A DNA stretch of 34,208 nt from Nitrososphaerota archaeon (GCA_022573895.1 JACZTB010000017.1:1-34208), one strand, 5' to 3'; counted from the first letter of the stretch, positions 14,890-23,946 are shown. The notes: a model not told the origin generated them from the letters alone. Numbers and translations are program-made.

Positions 14890-15666
14890 TTAATTATCTG
14901 GACAGCCGTCTTCGTCTTGGAATCTGTTATAAGTTTCTGGACTTAGTGGACATTCATCTACATTATCTGGAACTCCATCTCTATCTCGGTCACCATAACC
15001 AAATGAATCTGGACAGCCGTCCGTATCTAGAAATCCATTGAATGTCTCTGGTTGGGTTGGACACAAGTCTACATAATCATTGATTCCATCACCATCAGTA
15101 TCAGCAATACCTTTTCCGTTAACAGGTGACAAGTCAGGACAGCCGTCCTCGTCTTGGAATTTGTTGTATGTTTCAGGTTCTAGTGGACATGCATCCAAAG
15201 TGTCAGAAATTCCATCTTGATCACTATCTCTTGAAGTAGAGGCATCATCAGGACAGCCGTCTTTATCATCAATACCATTGAATGTCTCTGGTTGGGTTGG
15301 ACACAAATCCAAGTAATCAACAATTCCATCACCATCAGTATCAGCAATACCTTTTCCGTTAACAGGTGACAAGTCAGGACAGCCGTCCTCGTCTTGGAAT
15401 TTGTTGTAGGTTTCCTTTACAGTTGGACAATCATCAAGATGATCTTGTATTCCATCATAGTCAGTATCATACCATGTAACAAAGCTTGATGGACAGCCAT
15501 CAATGATACCCTCATAATCTTCTAAAAGATGAGGACAAAAATCTACATCATCAGGTACACCATCTCTATCAGAATCAATTGCTTCAATAGCATAAACGCT
15601 ACTTGACAACATTCCAATAGTAGAGGTAAGTAAAAGCAAAAATCCTAAAATATAGTGTTTTTTCAT
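14890..15666 (-). CDS. Secreted thrombospondin type-3 repeat calcium-binding protein
   Basis: A 258-residue protein with a signal peptide (about residues 1-26, ending VYA-IE). The rest consists of repeats of the kind DxDxDGIxDxxDxCP and DEDGCPD, the aspartate-rich calcium-binding pattern of thrombospondin type-3 repeats. The phrase SPVNGKGIADTDGDGI occurs twice, reflecting a 240-bp internal DNA duplication (near 15035-15168 and 15275-15408). No anchor is seen, so the protein is probably released or held in the S-layer by calcium. It is a paralogue of the upstream gene on the same strand. Confidence 0.8.
   Translation of the reverse strand: MKKHYILGFLLLLTSTIGMLSSSVYAIEAIDSDRDGVPDDVDFCPHLLEDYEGIIDGCPSSFVTWYDTDYDGIQDHLDDCPTVKETYNKFQDEDGCPDLSPVNGKGIADTDGDGIVDYLDLCPTQPETFNGIDDKDGCPDDASTSRDSDQDGISDTLDACPLEPETYNKFQDEDGCPDLSPVNGKGIADTDGDGINDYVDLCPTQPETFNGFLDTDGCPDSFGYGDRDRDGVPDNVDECPLSPETYNRFQDEDGCPDN
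15035..15408. repeat. 240-bp-offset tandem duplication inside the TSP3 gene
   Basis: Bases about 15035-15168 and 15275-15408 are near-identical at an offset of exactly 240 bp (80 codons). Differences cluster in the codons for one loop. The spacing keeps the reading frame. Confidence 0.7.
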
Positions 15667-15742
15667 TCTCCTGACTCCGTTATTATCAAATATTTATCAA
15701 GTCTTACATTAAATAGTTTCTTTTATAATTTTGAGATTAAGA

Positions 15743-15860
15743 AAAGGATGTTTGTGGATCAGGACAGCCGTCTTCGTCTGTCACCATCATAATCCTCAGG
15801 TTCCAGAGGACACAAGTCTTTGTCATTAATGATGCCATCTAGATCATCATTGGCAAATCT
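15743..15860 (-). pseudogene. Decayed C-terminal TSP3 repeat after the stop of the 365-residue protein
   Basis: Directly after the TAG of the upstream TSP3 gene, the same frame continues with a good repeat (FANDDLDGIINDKDLCPLEP, then EDYDG). A one-base slip near 15779 then moves the next repeat (DEDGCPDPQTSFS-stop) into another frame. The parental protein was evidently longer by at least one repeat, and a nonsense codon plus a frameshift removed the end. Confidence 0.7.
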
Positions 15861-16958
15861 CTATTGTTTTGGAATAGTGTCTGGACAACCATCCCAATCT
15901 AGATATTTATTCCAAGTTTCTGGACTTGTTGGACAAGAATCAGTGGCATCCGGGTATCCATCTCCATCAGAATCAATTATAATATTTCCAGTTGGCAAGA
16001 CATCTGGACAGCCGTCATAGTCAACATATCTGTTCCAAGTTTCGCTTTGTTCTGGACACATATCCATCACATCTGGAACACCATCACCATCAGAATCAGG
16101 CTGTGTATCATCAATATCTGGACAGCCGTCTTCGTCTTGGAATCCATTATAATTTTCAGCAACTAGAGGACAATCATCATAGATATCAATAATGCCATCG
16201 TTGTCAGAGTCAACTACAAATGATTCTATTATAGAATCTGGACAGCCGTCTTCGTCTTGGAATTTGTTGTAGGTTTCTGGTTCTAGTGGACATGCATCAA
16301 TAACATCTGGTATTCCGTCTGAGTCACGATCAGTTGTGGGGATATAATTATCTGGACAGCCATCTAAATCAAGAATTCCATTATAGGTCTCTGGTTGGGT
16401 TGGACAATGATCTTTGTAATCATTAATTCCATCATTGTCTGAATCCGGAGCTCCTTTATTATCTGCTATAAAATCAGGACAGCCGTCTTCGTCTTGGAAT
16501 TTGTTGTAAGTTTCTTTTACTTGTGGACACTGATCGATACTATCTGGAATACCATCAAGGTCTGAATCAGTATCACTAGTATAAGGAGGAATATCTGGAC
16601 AGCCGTCTTCGTCTTGGAAGCCGTTGTATCTTTCAGGTTCGTTTGGACATGCATCAATAGCATCTGGTATTCCATCACCATCTTGATCACTTAATGCACC
16701 AGTTAATGATGGTGTTGAATCAGGACAACCGTCATTATCAGCAAATCCATTGTAAGTTTCGGGTTGATTAGGACAAACATCAAAAGGGTCTGCTATTCCG
16801 TCACCATCAGAATCAACAAAGTCTTTTGCGTCGTCAGCAGCAAAAGTGTAGTTGAGAGGCATACTAGTTAAGGTAGTTATTAATAATACCAAGAATGGTA
16901 AAAAATGTATTTTTTTCAATGCTAAAATTACTTTGCGGATCCAGTTATTAAACCCCAC
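15861..16958 (-). CDS. Secreted thrombospondin type-3 repeat calcium-binding protein (truncated C-terminus)
   Basis: A 365-residue protein with a signal peptide (hydrophobic about residues 18-39, ending FAADDA) and about ten DxDxDGxxDxxDxCP repeats, most followed by ETYNxFQDEDGCPD. Each repeat would bind calcium through aspartates and is stapled by cysteines. At the DNA level the piece coding DEDGCPD is almost identical in many repeats, which favours recombination and gene conversion. The current stop is a premature TAG; an intact repeat lies beyond it. It is predicted to act at the cell surface, in adhesion or S-layer structure. Confidence 0.8.
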   Translation of the reverse strand: MGFNNWIRKVILALKKIHFLPFLVLLITTLTSMPLNYTFAADDAKDFVDSDGDGIADPFDVCPNQPETYNGFADNDGCPDSTPSLTGALSDQDGDGIPDAIDACPNEPERYNGFQDEDGCPDIPPYTSDTDSDLDGIPDSIDQCPQVKETYNKFQDEDGCPDFIADNKGAPDSDNDGINDYKDHCPTQPETYNGILDLDGCPDNYIPTTDRDSDGIPDVIDACPLEPETYNKFQDEDGCPDSIIESFVVDSDNDGIIDIYDDCPLVAENYNGFQDEDGCPDIDDTQPDSDGDGVPDVMDMCPEQSETWNRYVDYDGCPDVLPTGNIIIDSDGDGYPDATDSCPTSPETWNKYLDWDGCPDTIPKQ

Positions 16959-17054
16959 TCTAAAATTAACGCAAAATTGTAACAGTTAAAAAAAGGTTTT
17001 CATATTAAAGAAAAAACTCGATCAACTTAAGTAAAACAAAATAAGATTTGAATT

Positions 17055-18083
17055 ATGAGTTGTTCTGATGAGACAGTTGAAGAAGAGGATCGGTTACTTC
17101 AGATCAAACCTGTAATAGTTAAGCAGTTAAAAAAAGCAAAGTATGGAGTTGCTGATCACTCTACAGTAGCACTATGTCATTGGACAAAAAAATCATTCAA
17201 ACATGAAGGAAATTGCTATAAACACAAGTTTTATGGAATTTCAACTCATAGATGCATGGAGTTTTCCCCAGCTGGAATGTTTTGTGAGAATCGTTGTGTA
17301 TATTGTTGGAGACCAATGGAATTTTATGATTCATTAAAAATGGATCCAAAACAAGTTGCAGAGCCCAAAGAGATACTAACAAAATTGATGGTTGAAAGAA
17401 AAGAACTGATCAATGGATATTTTGGAGATTCAAGAAACGATAAACAGAGATTAGATGAATCATTATTACCTAGTCATTATTCAATTTCACTTTCTGGTGA
17501 ACCAACAATGTATCCAAAGTTACCAGAACTGATCAAATATTTACACTCACTTAAAGCAACAAAATCAACTTTTCTGGTGACTAATGGACAAGAACCAGAT
17601 ATGATTCAAAGACTACAAGATGAAGATGCATTACCAACACAATTGTATTTATCAACTAATGCTGCAGACTATGAATCATTTATGAGAATAAACAGGCCAA
17701 AATATGATGATTCATGGGAAAGATGGAATAGAACTCTTGCCATGTTGAAGCATTTGAATACAAGAACGGTTCTAAGAATTACTCTGATTAGAGGCTATAA
17801 TGACAAAAAAGAAATGATTCCAGTATTTGCAGAAATGGTTAGAAAAGCAAGTCCACACTTTATTGAAATAAAATCATACATGCATATTGGTCGTTCAACT
17901 AACAGATTAGAACATTCTAATATGTTAGAAATGGAAGAAATAAGAAATTTTAGTGAACAGATCGTAAAACAAAGTAAGATATTTTCAATAATGGATGAAA
18001 GTTTTGTTTCAAGAATTTCAGTTTTACAAAATAATGAACGATTAATTGATCGTTTAATTTCTACTTGTGTAAATACCAATTAG
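17055..18083 (+). CDS. taw1: tRNA 4-demethylwyosine synthase (Taw1/TYW1-like)
   Basis: A 342-residue radical SAM enzyme. The SAM cluster cysteines are C77, C81 and C84 in FCENRCVYCWRP, preceded by MEFSPAG. Upstream cysteines C41, C54 and C67 are placed for the second iron-sulphur cluster of TYW1 enzymes. The motif ISLSGEPTMYPKLPELI and the later TLIRGYND and EIKSYMHIG are typical. It makes the tricyclic base at G37 of tRNA-Phe from N1-methylguanosine and pyruvate. Its 3' end overlaps the convergent rdgB-like gene by 23 bases. Confidence 0.9.
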   Translation: MSCSDETVEEEDRLLQIKPVIVKQLKKAKYGVADHSTVALCHWTKKSFKHEGNCYKHKFYGISTHRCMEFSPAGMFCENRCVYCWRPMEFYDSLKMDPKQVAEPKEILTKLMVERKELINGYFGDSRNDKQRLDESLLPSHYSISLSGEPTMYPKLPELIKYLHSLKATKSTFLVTNGQEPDMIQRLQDEDALPTQLYLSTNAADYESFMRINRPKYDDSWERWNRTLAMLKHLNTRTVLRITLIRGYNDKKEMIPVFAEMVRKASPHFIEIKSYMHIGRSTNRLEHSNMLEMEEIRNFSEQIVKQSKIFSIMDESFVSRISVLQNNERLIDRLISTCVNTN

Positions 18084-18618
18084 AAAATTTTTTTAGCGCT
18101 TTGTATCTATGTGACAATTCATTTTTGTTATTCATTTCAGCAAATGTTTCCCTAGTATTTTTTGGTATAAAGATTGGATCATATCCCCAACTTTTTCCTT
18201 TTTGTGAGTGGGATATAGTACCATCAAGTTTTGCATCAAAGGATAGTAGTATTTTTTTGTCACAATAACTAATAATAGAAACAAACTTTGCCTTTCTGTT
18301 ATTTTTTAAGAGATTGAGAATTCCTATGTTTCCAATTGTTTTGAAAACATATGATGAATATGGACCTGGAAATCCATCAAGTGAATTAATGAATAGGCCA
18401 TCATCTTCAATTATTACAGGTTTTTTGCATTTGGAAAATGCATCCTTTGCTTTTTTGGATGCAATATCTATAAGTGAATTTGATTGAATCTCTTCCAAGT
18501 CAAATTTGAAAAAACCAAGATTTATCCCAAAGGAATCTAAAATCTTTTTTACCTCTTGGTATTTGTGATTATTTGAGGATACAAAAAATAGATCAAATGA
18601 CGGCTGCATACCTACCAC
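18061..18618 (-). CDS. rdgB: XTP/dITP pyrophosphatase (RdgB/HAM1)
   Basis: A 185-residue house-cleaning nucleotide pyrophosphatase. The family motifs occur in order: FFVSSNNHKYQEVKKIL at the start, IIEDDGLFINSLDGFPGPYS in the middle, SWGYDPIFIP, then FAEMNNKNELSHRYKAL. It hydrolyses deaminated purine nucleotides (ITP, dITP, XTP) to monophosphates so they are not incorporated. The start overlaps the end of bud32 by 26 bases, so the two are transcribed together. This rdgB-bud32 coupling is common in archaea. Confidence 0.9.
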   Translation of the reverse strand: MVGMQPSFDLFFVSSNNHKYQEVKKILDSFGINLGFFKFDLEEIQSNSLIDIASKKAKDAFSKCKKPVIIEDDGLFINSLDGFPGPYSSYVFKTIGNIGILNLLKNNRKAKFVSIISYCDKKILLSFDAKLDGTISHSQKGKSWGYDPIFIPKNTRETFAEMNNKNELSHRYKALKKFSNWYLHK

Positions 18619-19228
18619 GACTTTCTATGTCTGAAACTAGTTTTGTAATTTTAACGTAATTTGCATTTCCAACAATAGATCTGTAACCAATTAGAAAGTT
18701 GTTCCAAGCAGGTTCCATGATTTTTGCATGGGCACTGTTAAGAATTTCTTTGATTAGTCTCAAATCAACTGCATAATCTTCGGGTTTTATTGTATTTTGA
18801 GATAATCCAAAATCAATTACAAAAACAGTTTTTTGGAATAAGATAAAGTTGGATGTTGTTAAATCTCCATGTATCACTCCATTTTTGTGCAGCATTCCAA
18901 CTAATTTTCCTATTTCTTTTGATAATTCAATAATTTTTAATTCAGGTAAATCATGAATTGTTTTTCCAGGAATTTCTTGCATTATAATTAAGGCTTTTTT
19001 TAAGTTTACAAAGTAAACAAGAGGTGTAGGAATTCCAAACAACTTTACTTGAGATATTATTTGAGATTCTTTTATTGTTCTTTGTTTACGAATTTTTAAA
19101 TCAAGAGAAGGGTTGCGATAATTTTTTTTCTTTCTAATTTTAAGAATTGCTTTAGAATTGTTCCATTTAGTTTGATATATGTCAGCTTCTGCTCCTTTTT
19201 TTATTAATTTCATTAACATTATATCCAA
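18593..19228 (-). CDS. bud32: KEOPS complex kinase Bud32
   Basis: A 211-residue minimal RIO-like kinase/ATPase. The N-terminal lobe begins MKLIKKGAEADIYQTKW with a lysine in AILKIRKKK, the catalytic loop is HGDLTTSN (residues 120-127), and the metal-binding DFG is at 139-141. The basic C-terminal tail is short. Bud32 stimulates Kae1 in making t6A at position 37 of tRNAs. In many euryarchaea it is fused to Kae1; here it is separate and on the same strand, with one opposite-strand gene in between. M4 or M6 may be the true start. Confidence 0.9.
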   Translation of the reverse strand: MDIMLMKLIKKGAEADIYQTKWNNSKAILKIRKKKNYRNPSLDLKIRKQRTIKESQIISQVKLFGIPTPLVYFVNLKKALIIMQEIPGKTIHDLPELKIIELSKEIGKLVGMLHKNGVIHGDLTTSNFILFQKTVFVIDFGLSQNTIKPEDYAVDLRLIKEILNSAHAKIMEPAWNNFLIGYRSIVGNANYVKITKLVSDIESRGRYAAVI

Positions 19229-19250
19229 AGGAATTCAATAAAAATTAATC

Positions 19251-19577
19251 ATGGAAGAAGGAGAAAAGAGAATAAAACAAGAAGATTGTAATGAGGACAA
19301 TTTAGGTTCAGGAATTCTAACATTAACAAACAAGAGATTAGCATTTGATAAAACTAGGGCAAGAATAATGGATTTTTCTAAACATTTTGGGGATACAATA
19401 CTTGATGTTTCATTAGACGATGTAGTCAAAACATGGAAGGAGGGATTACTAATAAAAAAAGTATGTTTTACGGCAAAGACAAGTAAAGGTGAAGAAATTT
19501 ACAAGTTTGGAGTTTTCAGTACAAAAGGTTGGCTCAAAAGTATTGATGAAGCAATTAATAACAACAAAAATCAATAA
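19251..19577 (+). CDS. PH/GRAM-like domain protein, unknown function
   Basis: A 108-residue protein with the strand pattern of a bacterial or archaeal PH-like (GRAM) domain: GSGILTLTNKRLAFDKTR, then ILDVSLDDVVKTW, EGLLIKKVCFTAKTSKGEEIYKFGVFS and a last helix (KGWLKSIDEAINN). Such domains bind lipids or proteins. It sits on the plus strand between bud32 and kae1, which are both on the minus strand, and its end overlaps kae1 by seven bases. There is no evidence that it takes part in KEOPS. Confidence 0.55.
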   Translation: MEEGEKRIKQEDCNEDNLGSGILTLTNKRLAFDKTRARIMDFSKHFGDTILDVSLDDVVKTWKEGLLIKKVCFTAKTSKGEEIYKFGVFSTKGWLKSIDEAINNNKNQ

Positions 19578-20554
19578 TTTATTTTAACTGAATCTAATCG
19601 CCAAGATTGTGTAATCAAGGTATCTTTTAGTAAAGCGCCTTGCTTGACTTGGGATTCTAAAAGTCCAGTCCAGCATATTTGACTTCCACAATCTCCGGTA
19701 TATCGTAGCGGAACTACAAAGAATTTGCATCCATGTCGTTTACATACATCTTGAAGCATTTCAGATAATCTTTTGTTTGCTGCTACACCACCCACTATCA
19801 TCAATTCTTTTTTACGCGTAAATGACAATGCACGCTCTACAACCTCACTAATCATTGCAAAAGCAGTTTCTTGAAGTGAATAACATGCATCAACTTTACT
19901 TTTCTTTACAATAGATTTTGTTGCAGACAATAAACCTGAAAAAGAAACATCGTTTCCTTTTACTGAATATGGTAACATGATATAATTTGAAGATGTGGAT
20001 GCTAACTCTTCTATATTTTTACCACATGGAGAAGCAAACCCAATAGATCTTCCAAATTGATCGAGTAGTTGACCCAATGTAATATCTAAAGTTTCACCAA
20101 AAACTCTCCACTGTTTATTAAGAAATGCCAGAAGCATAGTATGTCCTCCAGATACTAAAAGTACCAAAGGATTGGTTGCACCTGTAAGTAGTTTTCCTAA
20201 TTCAATGTGACCAATTGCGTGATTGACAGGATAAATTGGTATTTTATAAAAAGAAGCTAAAGATCTTGCAACAACGGCTCCAACGCGTAAACATGGGCCT
20301 AATCCTGGACCTGCAGCATAAGAAATTAGATCCAGATCTTTGATTGTAGTGTTTGCCTCTCTAAGACATTCAGACAACACTGAAGAACTATTCTCAATAT
20401 GATGACGTGATGCTTCTCTAGGATGAATTCCTTCTCCCTTTGCAGGATGATAAATTTTTCTAACATCAGAAAGAATCTTTCCTTTCTTTCCTTTTTTTTC
20501 AATTATAGCACAAGAAAATGTATGAGCTGTACTTTCAATCCCTAAACCGAGCAT
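19571..20554 (-). CDS. kae1: KEOPS catalytic subunit Kae1 (t6A synthase)
   Basis: A 327-residue ASKHA-fold protein of the TsaD/Kae1 family. It starts MLGLGIESTAHTFSCAII, with HPREASRHH at residues 44-52 and the metal-binding histidines in NHAIGH (H112, H116). The nucleotide-binding LLVSGGHT and IVGGVAANKRL motifs follow. It transfers threonylcarbamoyl to A37 of tRNAs. The length is that of archaeal Kae1 without the Bud32 fusion. It starts one base after the ychF stop, so the two form one operon. Confidence 0.95.
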   Translation of the reverse strand: MLGLGIESTAHTFSCAIIEKKGKKGKILSDVRKIYHPAKGEGIHPREASRHHIENSSSVLSECLREANTTIKDLDLISYAAGPGLGPCLRVGAVVARSLASFYKIPIYPVNHAIGHIELGKLLTGATNPLVLLVSGGHTMLLAFLNKQWRVFGETLDITLGQLLDQFGRSIGFASPCGKNIEELASTSSNYIMLPYSVKGNDVSFSGLLSATKSIVKKSKVDACYSLQETAFAMISEVVERALSFTRKKELMIVGGVAANKRLSEMLQDVCKRHGCKFFVVPLRYTGDCGSQICWTGLLESQVKQGALLKDTLITQSWRLDSVKINY

Positions 20555-20555
20555 A

Positions 20556-21752
20556 CTATCCCCTACTTAATGTAGATATAATTTTGATCACATCACCACT
20601 TTTTAGTTTCTGATCACCACTGATTCTTTGTTTGGTTTTACAGTCAATTGCATGTAAGAATCCCTTAGCAATATCTGCGTGAATTAAACCTGCTAAATCT
20701 TTTGCAGTAGAATCTTGTGGAAGTAATTTTGTGTCAGGTAAAATGACGCCATCTTTGTTGGTTAATTTAGTTTCATCTTCTACAGGATACACAACAATAA
20801 ATTTTAAAGAATCAAAAACAGCAGTGTTTAGAATTTTTTGAATTCCAGTGGATTGAATTTTAGAAAACACAGACTTTACCAAATCTAGTGCTTTTTGCTG
20901 AGGAGGTAGAATTTCTTTTCCTTCAATAATTTCAAAACCTTCATCTCCAGAAGAATAATTCACAATTCCTGCTTTTGATGCTTTTCGTAAAAGTAATTCA
21001 GTTTCAGCACTACAAGGGATTACAGGTTCTGAAATTTTTTTAAGAATATCAAGATCTTGACAAAGATCTGCTTTATTTGCAGCAATAATTATTGGTTTTG
21101 TATTTTTTCTTAATTCATTAACAAAAGTTTGAATATCAGAATCTCTCCATTCCTTTGGATTTCTAGAAATAAGACCTAGTTTTTGTAACACTTCATGTAC
21201 TTGATAGTTTTTAATACCTAATCCAGTGAATCGTTTTGCAATGCCATCAGTAAGTTTTGCTCTTTTCTGATCTATTTCACGGGTAATCTTATCCCATTCT
21301 CTTTTAAGAATATCTGCAAACCATTGATCAAATTCATCCTGAACAAATACAATATCTTCGAGAGGATCATGTGTTCCAACCGGAACTGGTTGTCCTTGAA
21401 TATCAGTACTTCCAGCTATGTCAACTACATGAATCAAAACTTCAGCTTGTCTTGCATCATCAAGAAATTGATTTCCTAGTCCCTTTCCTTCATGTGCACC
21501 TGGAACCAATCCTGCAATGTCAATGAGTTTTACTGGAATGAAACGAGTACCGTTAATACATAATTCATTTTCATGTTGAATGCCAAAATGTTTGCAAGCA
21601 CAATCTGCTTTAACATAGGCAATACCAACATTTGGTTCAATTGTTGTAAAAGGAAAATTACCAGATGCTACAGGAGTTTCAGTTGCAGCTGAGAAAAATG
21701 TCGATTTTCCAACATTTGCTTTACCAAATAAACCAATTTGCAATATTGTCAA
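20556..21752 (-). CDS. ychF: YchF/OLA1-type P-loop NTPase
   Basis: A 398-residue Obg-related NTPase. G1 is GKANVGKS (residues 10-17), the effector region is FPFTTIEPNVG, and G3 is DIAGLVPGAHEGKGLGNQFL. The specificity motif near residue 225 is NKAD, the GTP-type form, whereas bacterial YchF and human OLA1 carry an altered motif and prefer ATP. The C-terminal 90 residues form a TGS domain (VYPVEDETKLTNKDG, then FLHAIDCKT). The family binds ribosomes. The gene is followed by kae1 with a one-base gap. Confidence 0.9.
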   Translation of the reverse strand: MTILQIGLFGKANVGKSTFFSAATETPVASGNFPFTTIEPNVGIAYVKADCACKHFGIQHENELCINGTRFIPVKLIDIAGLVPGAHEGKGLGNQFLDDARQAEVLIHVVDIAGSTDIQGQPVPVGTHDPLEDIVFVQDEFDQWFADILKREWDKITREIDQKRAKLTDGIAKRFTGLGIKNYQVHEVLQKLGLISRNPKEWRDSDIQTFVNELRKNTKPIIIAANKADLCQDLDILKKISEPVIPCSAETELLLRKASKAGIVNYSSGDEGFEIIEGKEILPPQQKALDLVKSVFSKIQSTGIQKILNTAVFDSLKFIVVYPVEDETKLTNKDGVILPDTKLLPQDSTAKDLAGLIHADIAKGFLHAIDCKTKQRISGDQKLKSGDVIKIISTLSRG

Positions 21753-21816
21753 AAATACAATTCTACTTATTAGTATTACAGAAATCGTTTAATGTAGTTT
21801 CTCATGATTTAGTAAC

Positions 21817-22365
21817 ATGTCAATTGTAATTACTGGAAATCCTGGAGTTGGAAAACATGCTATTACACAAGAAATTGCTGAAAAGCTTGGACTGTCTATT
21901 ATTGATATTAACAGTATAGCAAAAGATGCGGGATTGTTTGAAAAAAATAATGGTACATATGATGTTAATACTACAAAACTAGAAAAAATTCTTAAACAGA
22001 AAATTTCAGAGAAAAAGATGATTGTTGGTCATTTAGCACCCTATGTTTTAGATAAAAACAAAGTAAAGATAGTAATTATTTTAAGAAAAAATCCTTATGA
22101 CTTGATCTCAGTCTACAAAGAAAGAAAATACACAGATGAGAAAAGCAAGGAAAACTTGGGTAGTGAAGTATTAGGCATTATTGCACATGACGCAATAAGG
22201 AAATTCCAAGAAAAGGCATTCCAAATAAACACTAGTAAAAGAAGTATTCAAGAAGTGGTAGAAAAAGTGATGACTCTAATTTCCAGTAATGAAGGTAATG
22301 AAGAAGTAGATTGGCTTGATCTAATTACAAAAAATAATGATTTAAAAAAATTTTTTACTGATTGA
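21817..22365 (+). CDS. Fap7/AK6-like adenylate kinase
   Basis: A 182-residue P-loop kinase with GNPGVGKH at residues 7-14. It has the family's NMP-binding part (LSIIDINSIAKDAGL), a LID-like segment, and the HLAPY motif in IVGHLAPYVLD. It is the archaeal relative of eukaryotic Fap7/AK6, which acts late in small-subunit ribosome maturation and binds uS11; adenylate kinase activity is typical. It is divergent from ychF. A tail of about 25 residues after the fold is rich in E, D and K. Confidence 0.8.
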   Translation: MSIVITGNPGVGKHAITQEIAEKLGLSIIDINSIAKDAGLFEKNNGTYDVNTTKLEKILKQKISEKKMIVGHLAPYVLDKNKVKIVIILRKNPYDLISVYKERKYTDEKSKENLGSEVLGIIAHDAIRKFQEKAFQINTSKRSIQEVVEKVMTLISSNEGNEEVDWLDLITKNNDLKKFFTD

Positions 22366-22372
22366 TTAAATA
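22365..22372 (+). promoter_or_regulatory. TATA box of tgtA
   Basis: ATTAAATA is centred about 27 bases before the TTG at 22397. It favours that start (MFEISKTDLAGR) over the TTG at 22385. Confidence 0.45.
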
Positions 22373-22384
22373 ACGCCTTTAAGT

Positions 22385-23908
22385 TTGTGTAGCTGCTTGT
22401 TTGAAATTTCTAAAACTGATTTGGCAGGAAGAATAGGTACTCTTTACACTAATCACGGAAAGATCGAGACACCAGCATACATTCCTGTAATTCATCCTGT
22501 AAAGCAAACAATCCCATCAAAAAAAATTCGAGAGATTGGTTTTGATTTAGTAATTACAAATGCGTACATTACCAAAAACAATTACGGTGATGAAGCCGTA
22601 AAAAAAGGAATTCATAAGATTATAGATTTTGATGGTGCAATTATGACAGATTCTGGAGGCTATCAAGTTCTAGAATATGGAGATGTTAAAGTTTCGCCGT
22701 CAGAGATGGCAAATTTTGAAAAAGAAATTCTAACTGATTTTGCAATTCCACTTGATAAGCCAACAGGATTTGGACTACCATTGAAAAAAGCAGAAGCATA
22801 CGTTAAACATACCCTCAAAGTTTCAAAGCAGACACTTGATGACAGTGAAGACAATGGCCAGATTTGGATTGGTCCAATCCAAGGAGGAGAACATTTTGAA
22901 CTCGTTGCAAAGTCAACAAAACGATTGGTAGACATTGGTTTTCAGATGTTGGCTTTAGGAAGTCCGGTTGAATTTATGGAATCATATGAATATAGACTAT
23001 TGGCACAGATGATTGTAGCTGCAAAAAAACAAATTCCACACTCTATTCCTTTACACCTTTTTGGATCAGGACATCCTTTAACAATACCATTTTCTGTAGC
23101 TTTAGGATGCGATACATTTGATTCAGCTTCATACATGCTTTATGCTAAACATCAGAGATACATCACGGATGATGGTACACGGTATTTGTCTGACATCACT
23201 GTATTTCCATGTAATTGTGAAGTGTGCACAAAATATACTCCAGACGAGTTACGTCACCTTGAAGTAACTGAAAAAATCAATCAACTAGCGATACATAACC
23301 TCCATGCAATAAAACTTGAAGTTGATAGGGTGAAGCAGGCAATCTATGAAGGAAGGTTATGGGAATATGTAATGAAAAAGGCAAGAGCACATCCCAAGTT
23401 ATTTGAAATGATTGAAATCATGACAGATAATTACGAATTTCTTGGTGTAACTACACCAAAATTCAAAGAAAGGGCTATTTTTCTATTTGATAAAGTAGAC
23501 CAATTCCGTCCAGAGGTCCAGGCATATCATAACATGGTTAGGGAGTTCAAATCAAAAAAAAAGAAAATTGTCATTACCAAAGAGTCAAGTTCAAAGCCAG
23601 GATATTTGTCTCACCAATATGTTGAACTAGAAAGAAAATTCAATGATTTTGATTCAATACAGGTATGCCAATATAATCCACAGTTAGGATTAATTCCAAT
23701 TGAAATTTCAGATATCTTTCCAGCTGCACACCATGAAACCTCAAGAGTAGATTTTGATCCAAAAGAATTCCCTACGTTTGAAAAAACATGGAGATGTTTC
23801 TTTGGTAACAACAAGTTTTCGGAAATTTATTATGACAAAGACGACAAATTTTTAAAATATTTTGTTAAAACACTACCAAAAGAAATCAAAAAAAAATCTT
23901 TTGTTTAA
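22385..23908 (+). CDS. tgtA: Archaeosine tRNA-guanine transglycosylase
   Basis: A protein of 507 residues, or 503 if it starts at the TTG at 22397, which the TATA box and the family's usual MFEIxxTDLAGRIG opening favour. The catalytic TIM barrel includes TDSGGYQV near residue 88, WIGPIQGG, and LHLFGSGHP. The zinc site is CNCEVC near residue 276 plus a later histidine. It exchanges G15 of tRNA for preQ0, the first step to archaeosine. It is shorter than the usual 570-640 residues: the C-terminal PUA domain that helps bind tRNA is absent. Confidence 0.9.
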   Translation: MCSCLFEISKTDLAGRIGTLYTNHGKIETPAYIPVIHPVKQTIPSKKIREIGFDLVITNAYITKNNYGDEAVKKGIHKIIDFDGAIMTDSGGYQVLEYGDVKVSPSEMANFEKEILTDFAIPLDKPTGFGLPLKKAEAYVKHTLKVSKQTLDDSEDNGQIWIGPIQGGEHFELVAKSTKRLVDIGFQMLALGSPVEFMESYEYRLLAQMIVAAKKQIPHSIPLHLFGSGHPLTIPFSVALGCDTFDSASYMLYAKHQRYITDDGTRYLSDITVFPCNCEVCTKYTPDELRHLEVTEKINQLAIHNLHAIKLEVDRVKQAIYEGRLWEYVMKKARAHPKLFEMIEIMTDNYEFLGVTTPKFKERAIFLFDKVDQFRPEVQAYHNMVREFKSKKKKIVITKESSSKPGYLSHQYVELERKFNDFDSIQVCQYNPQLGLIPIEISDIFPAAHHETSRVDFDPKEFPTFEKTWRCFFGNNKFSEIYYDKDDKFLKYFVKTLPKEIKKKSFV

Positions 23909-23946
23909 TAAAAAATAAGAAAAAAGAATGTGCTAAAAGAATCAGC

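Noticed and set aside
14890-16958. CRISPR-like or satellite repeats on the plus strand (GGACAGCCGTC...)
   Set aside because: They are in frame with two long secreted-protein genes and explained by coding repeats for DEDGCPD.
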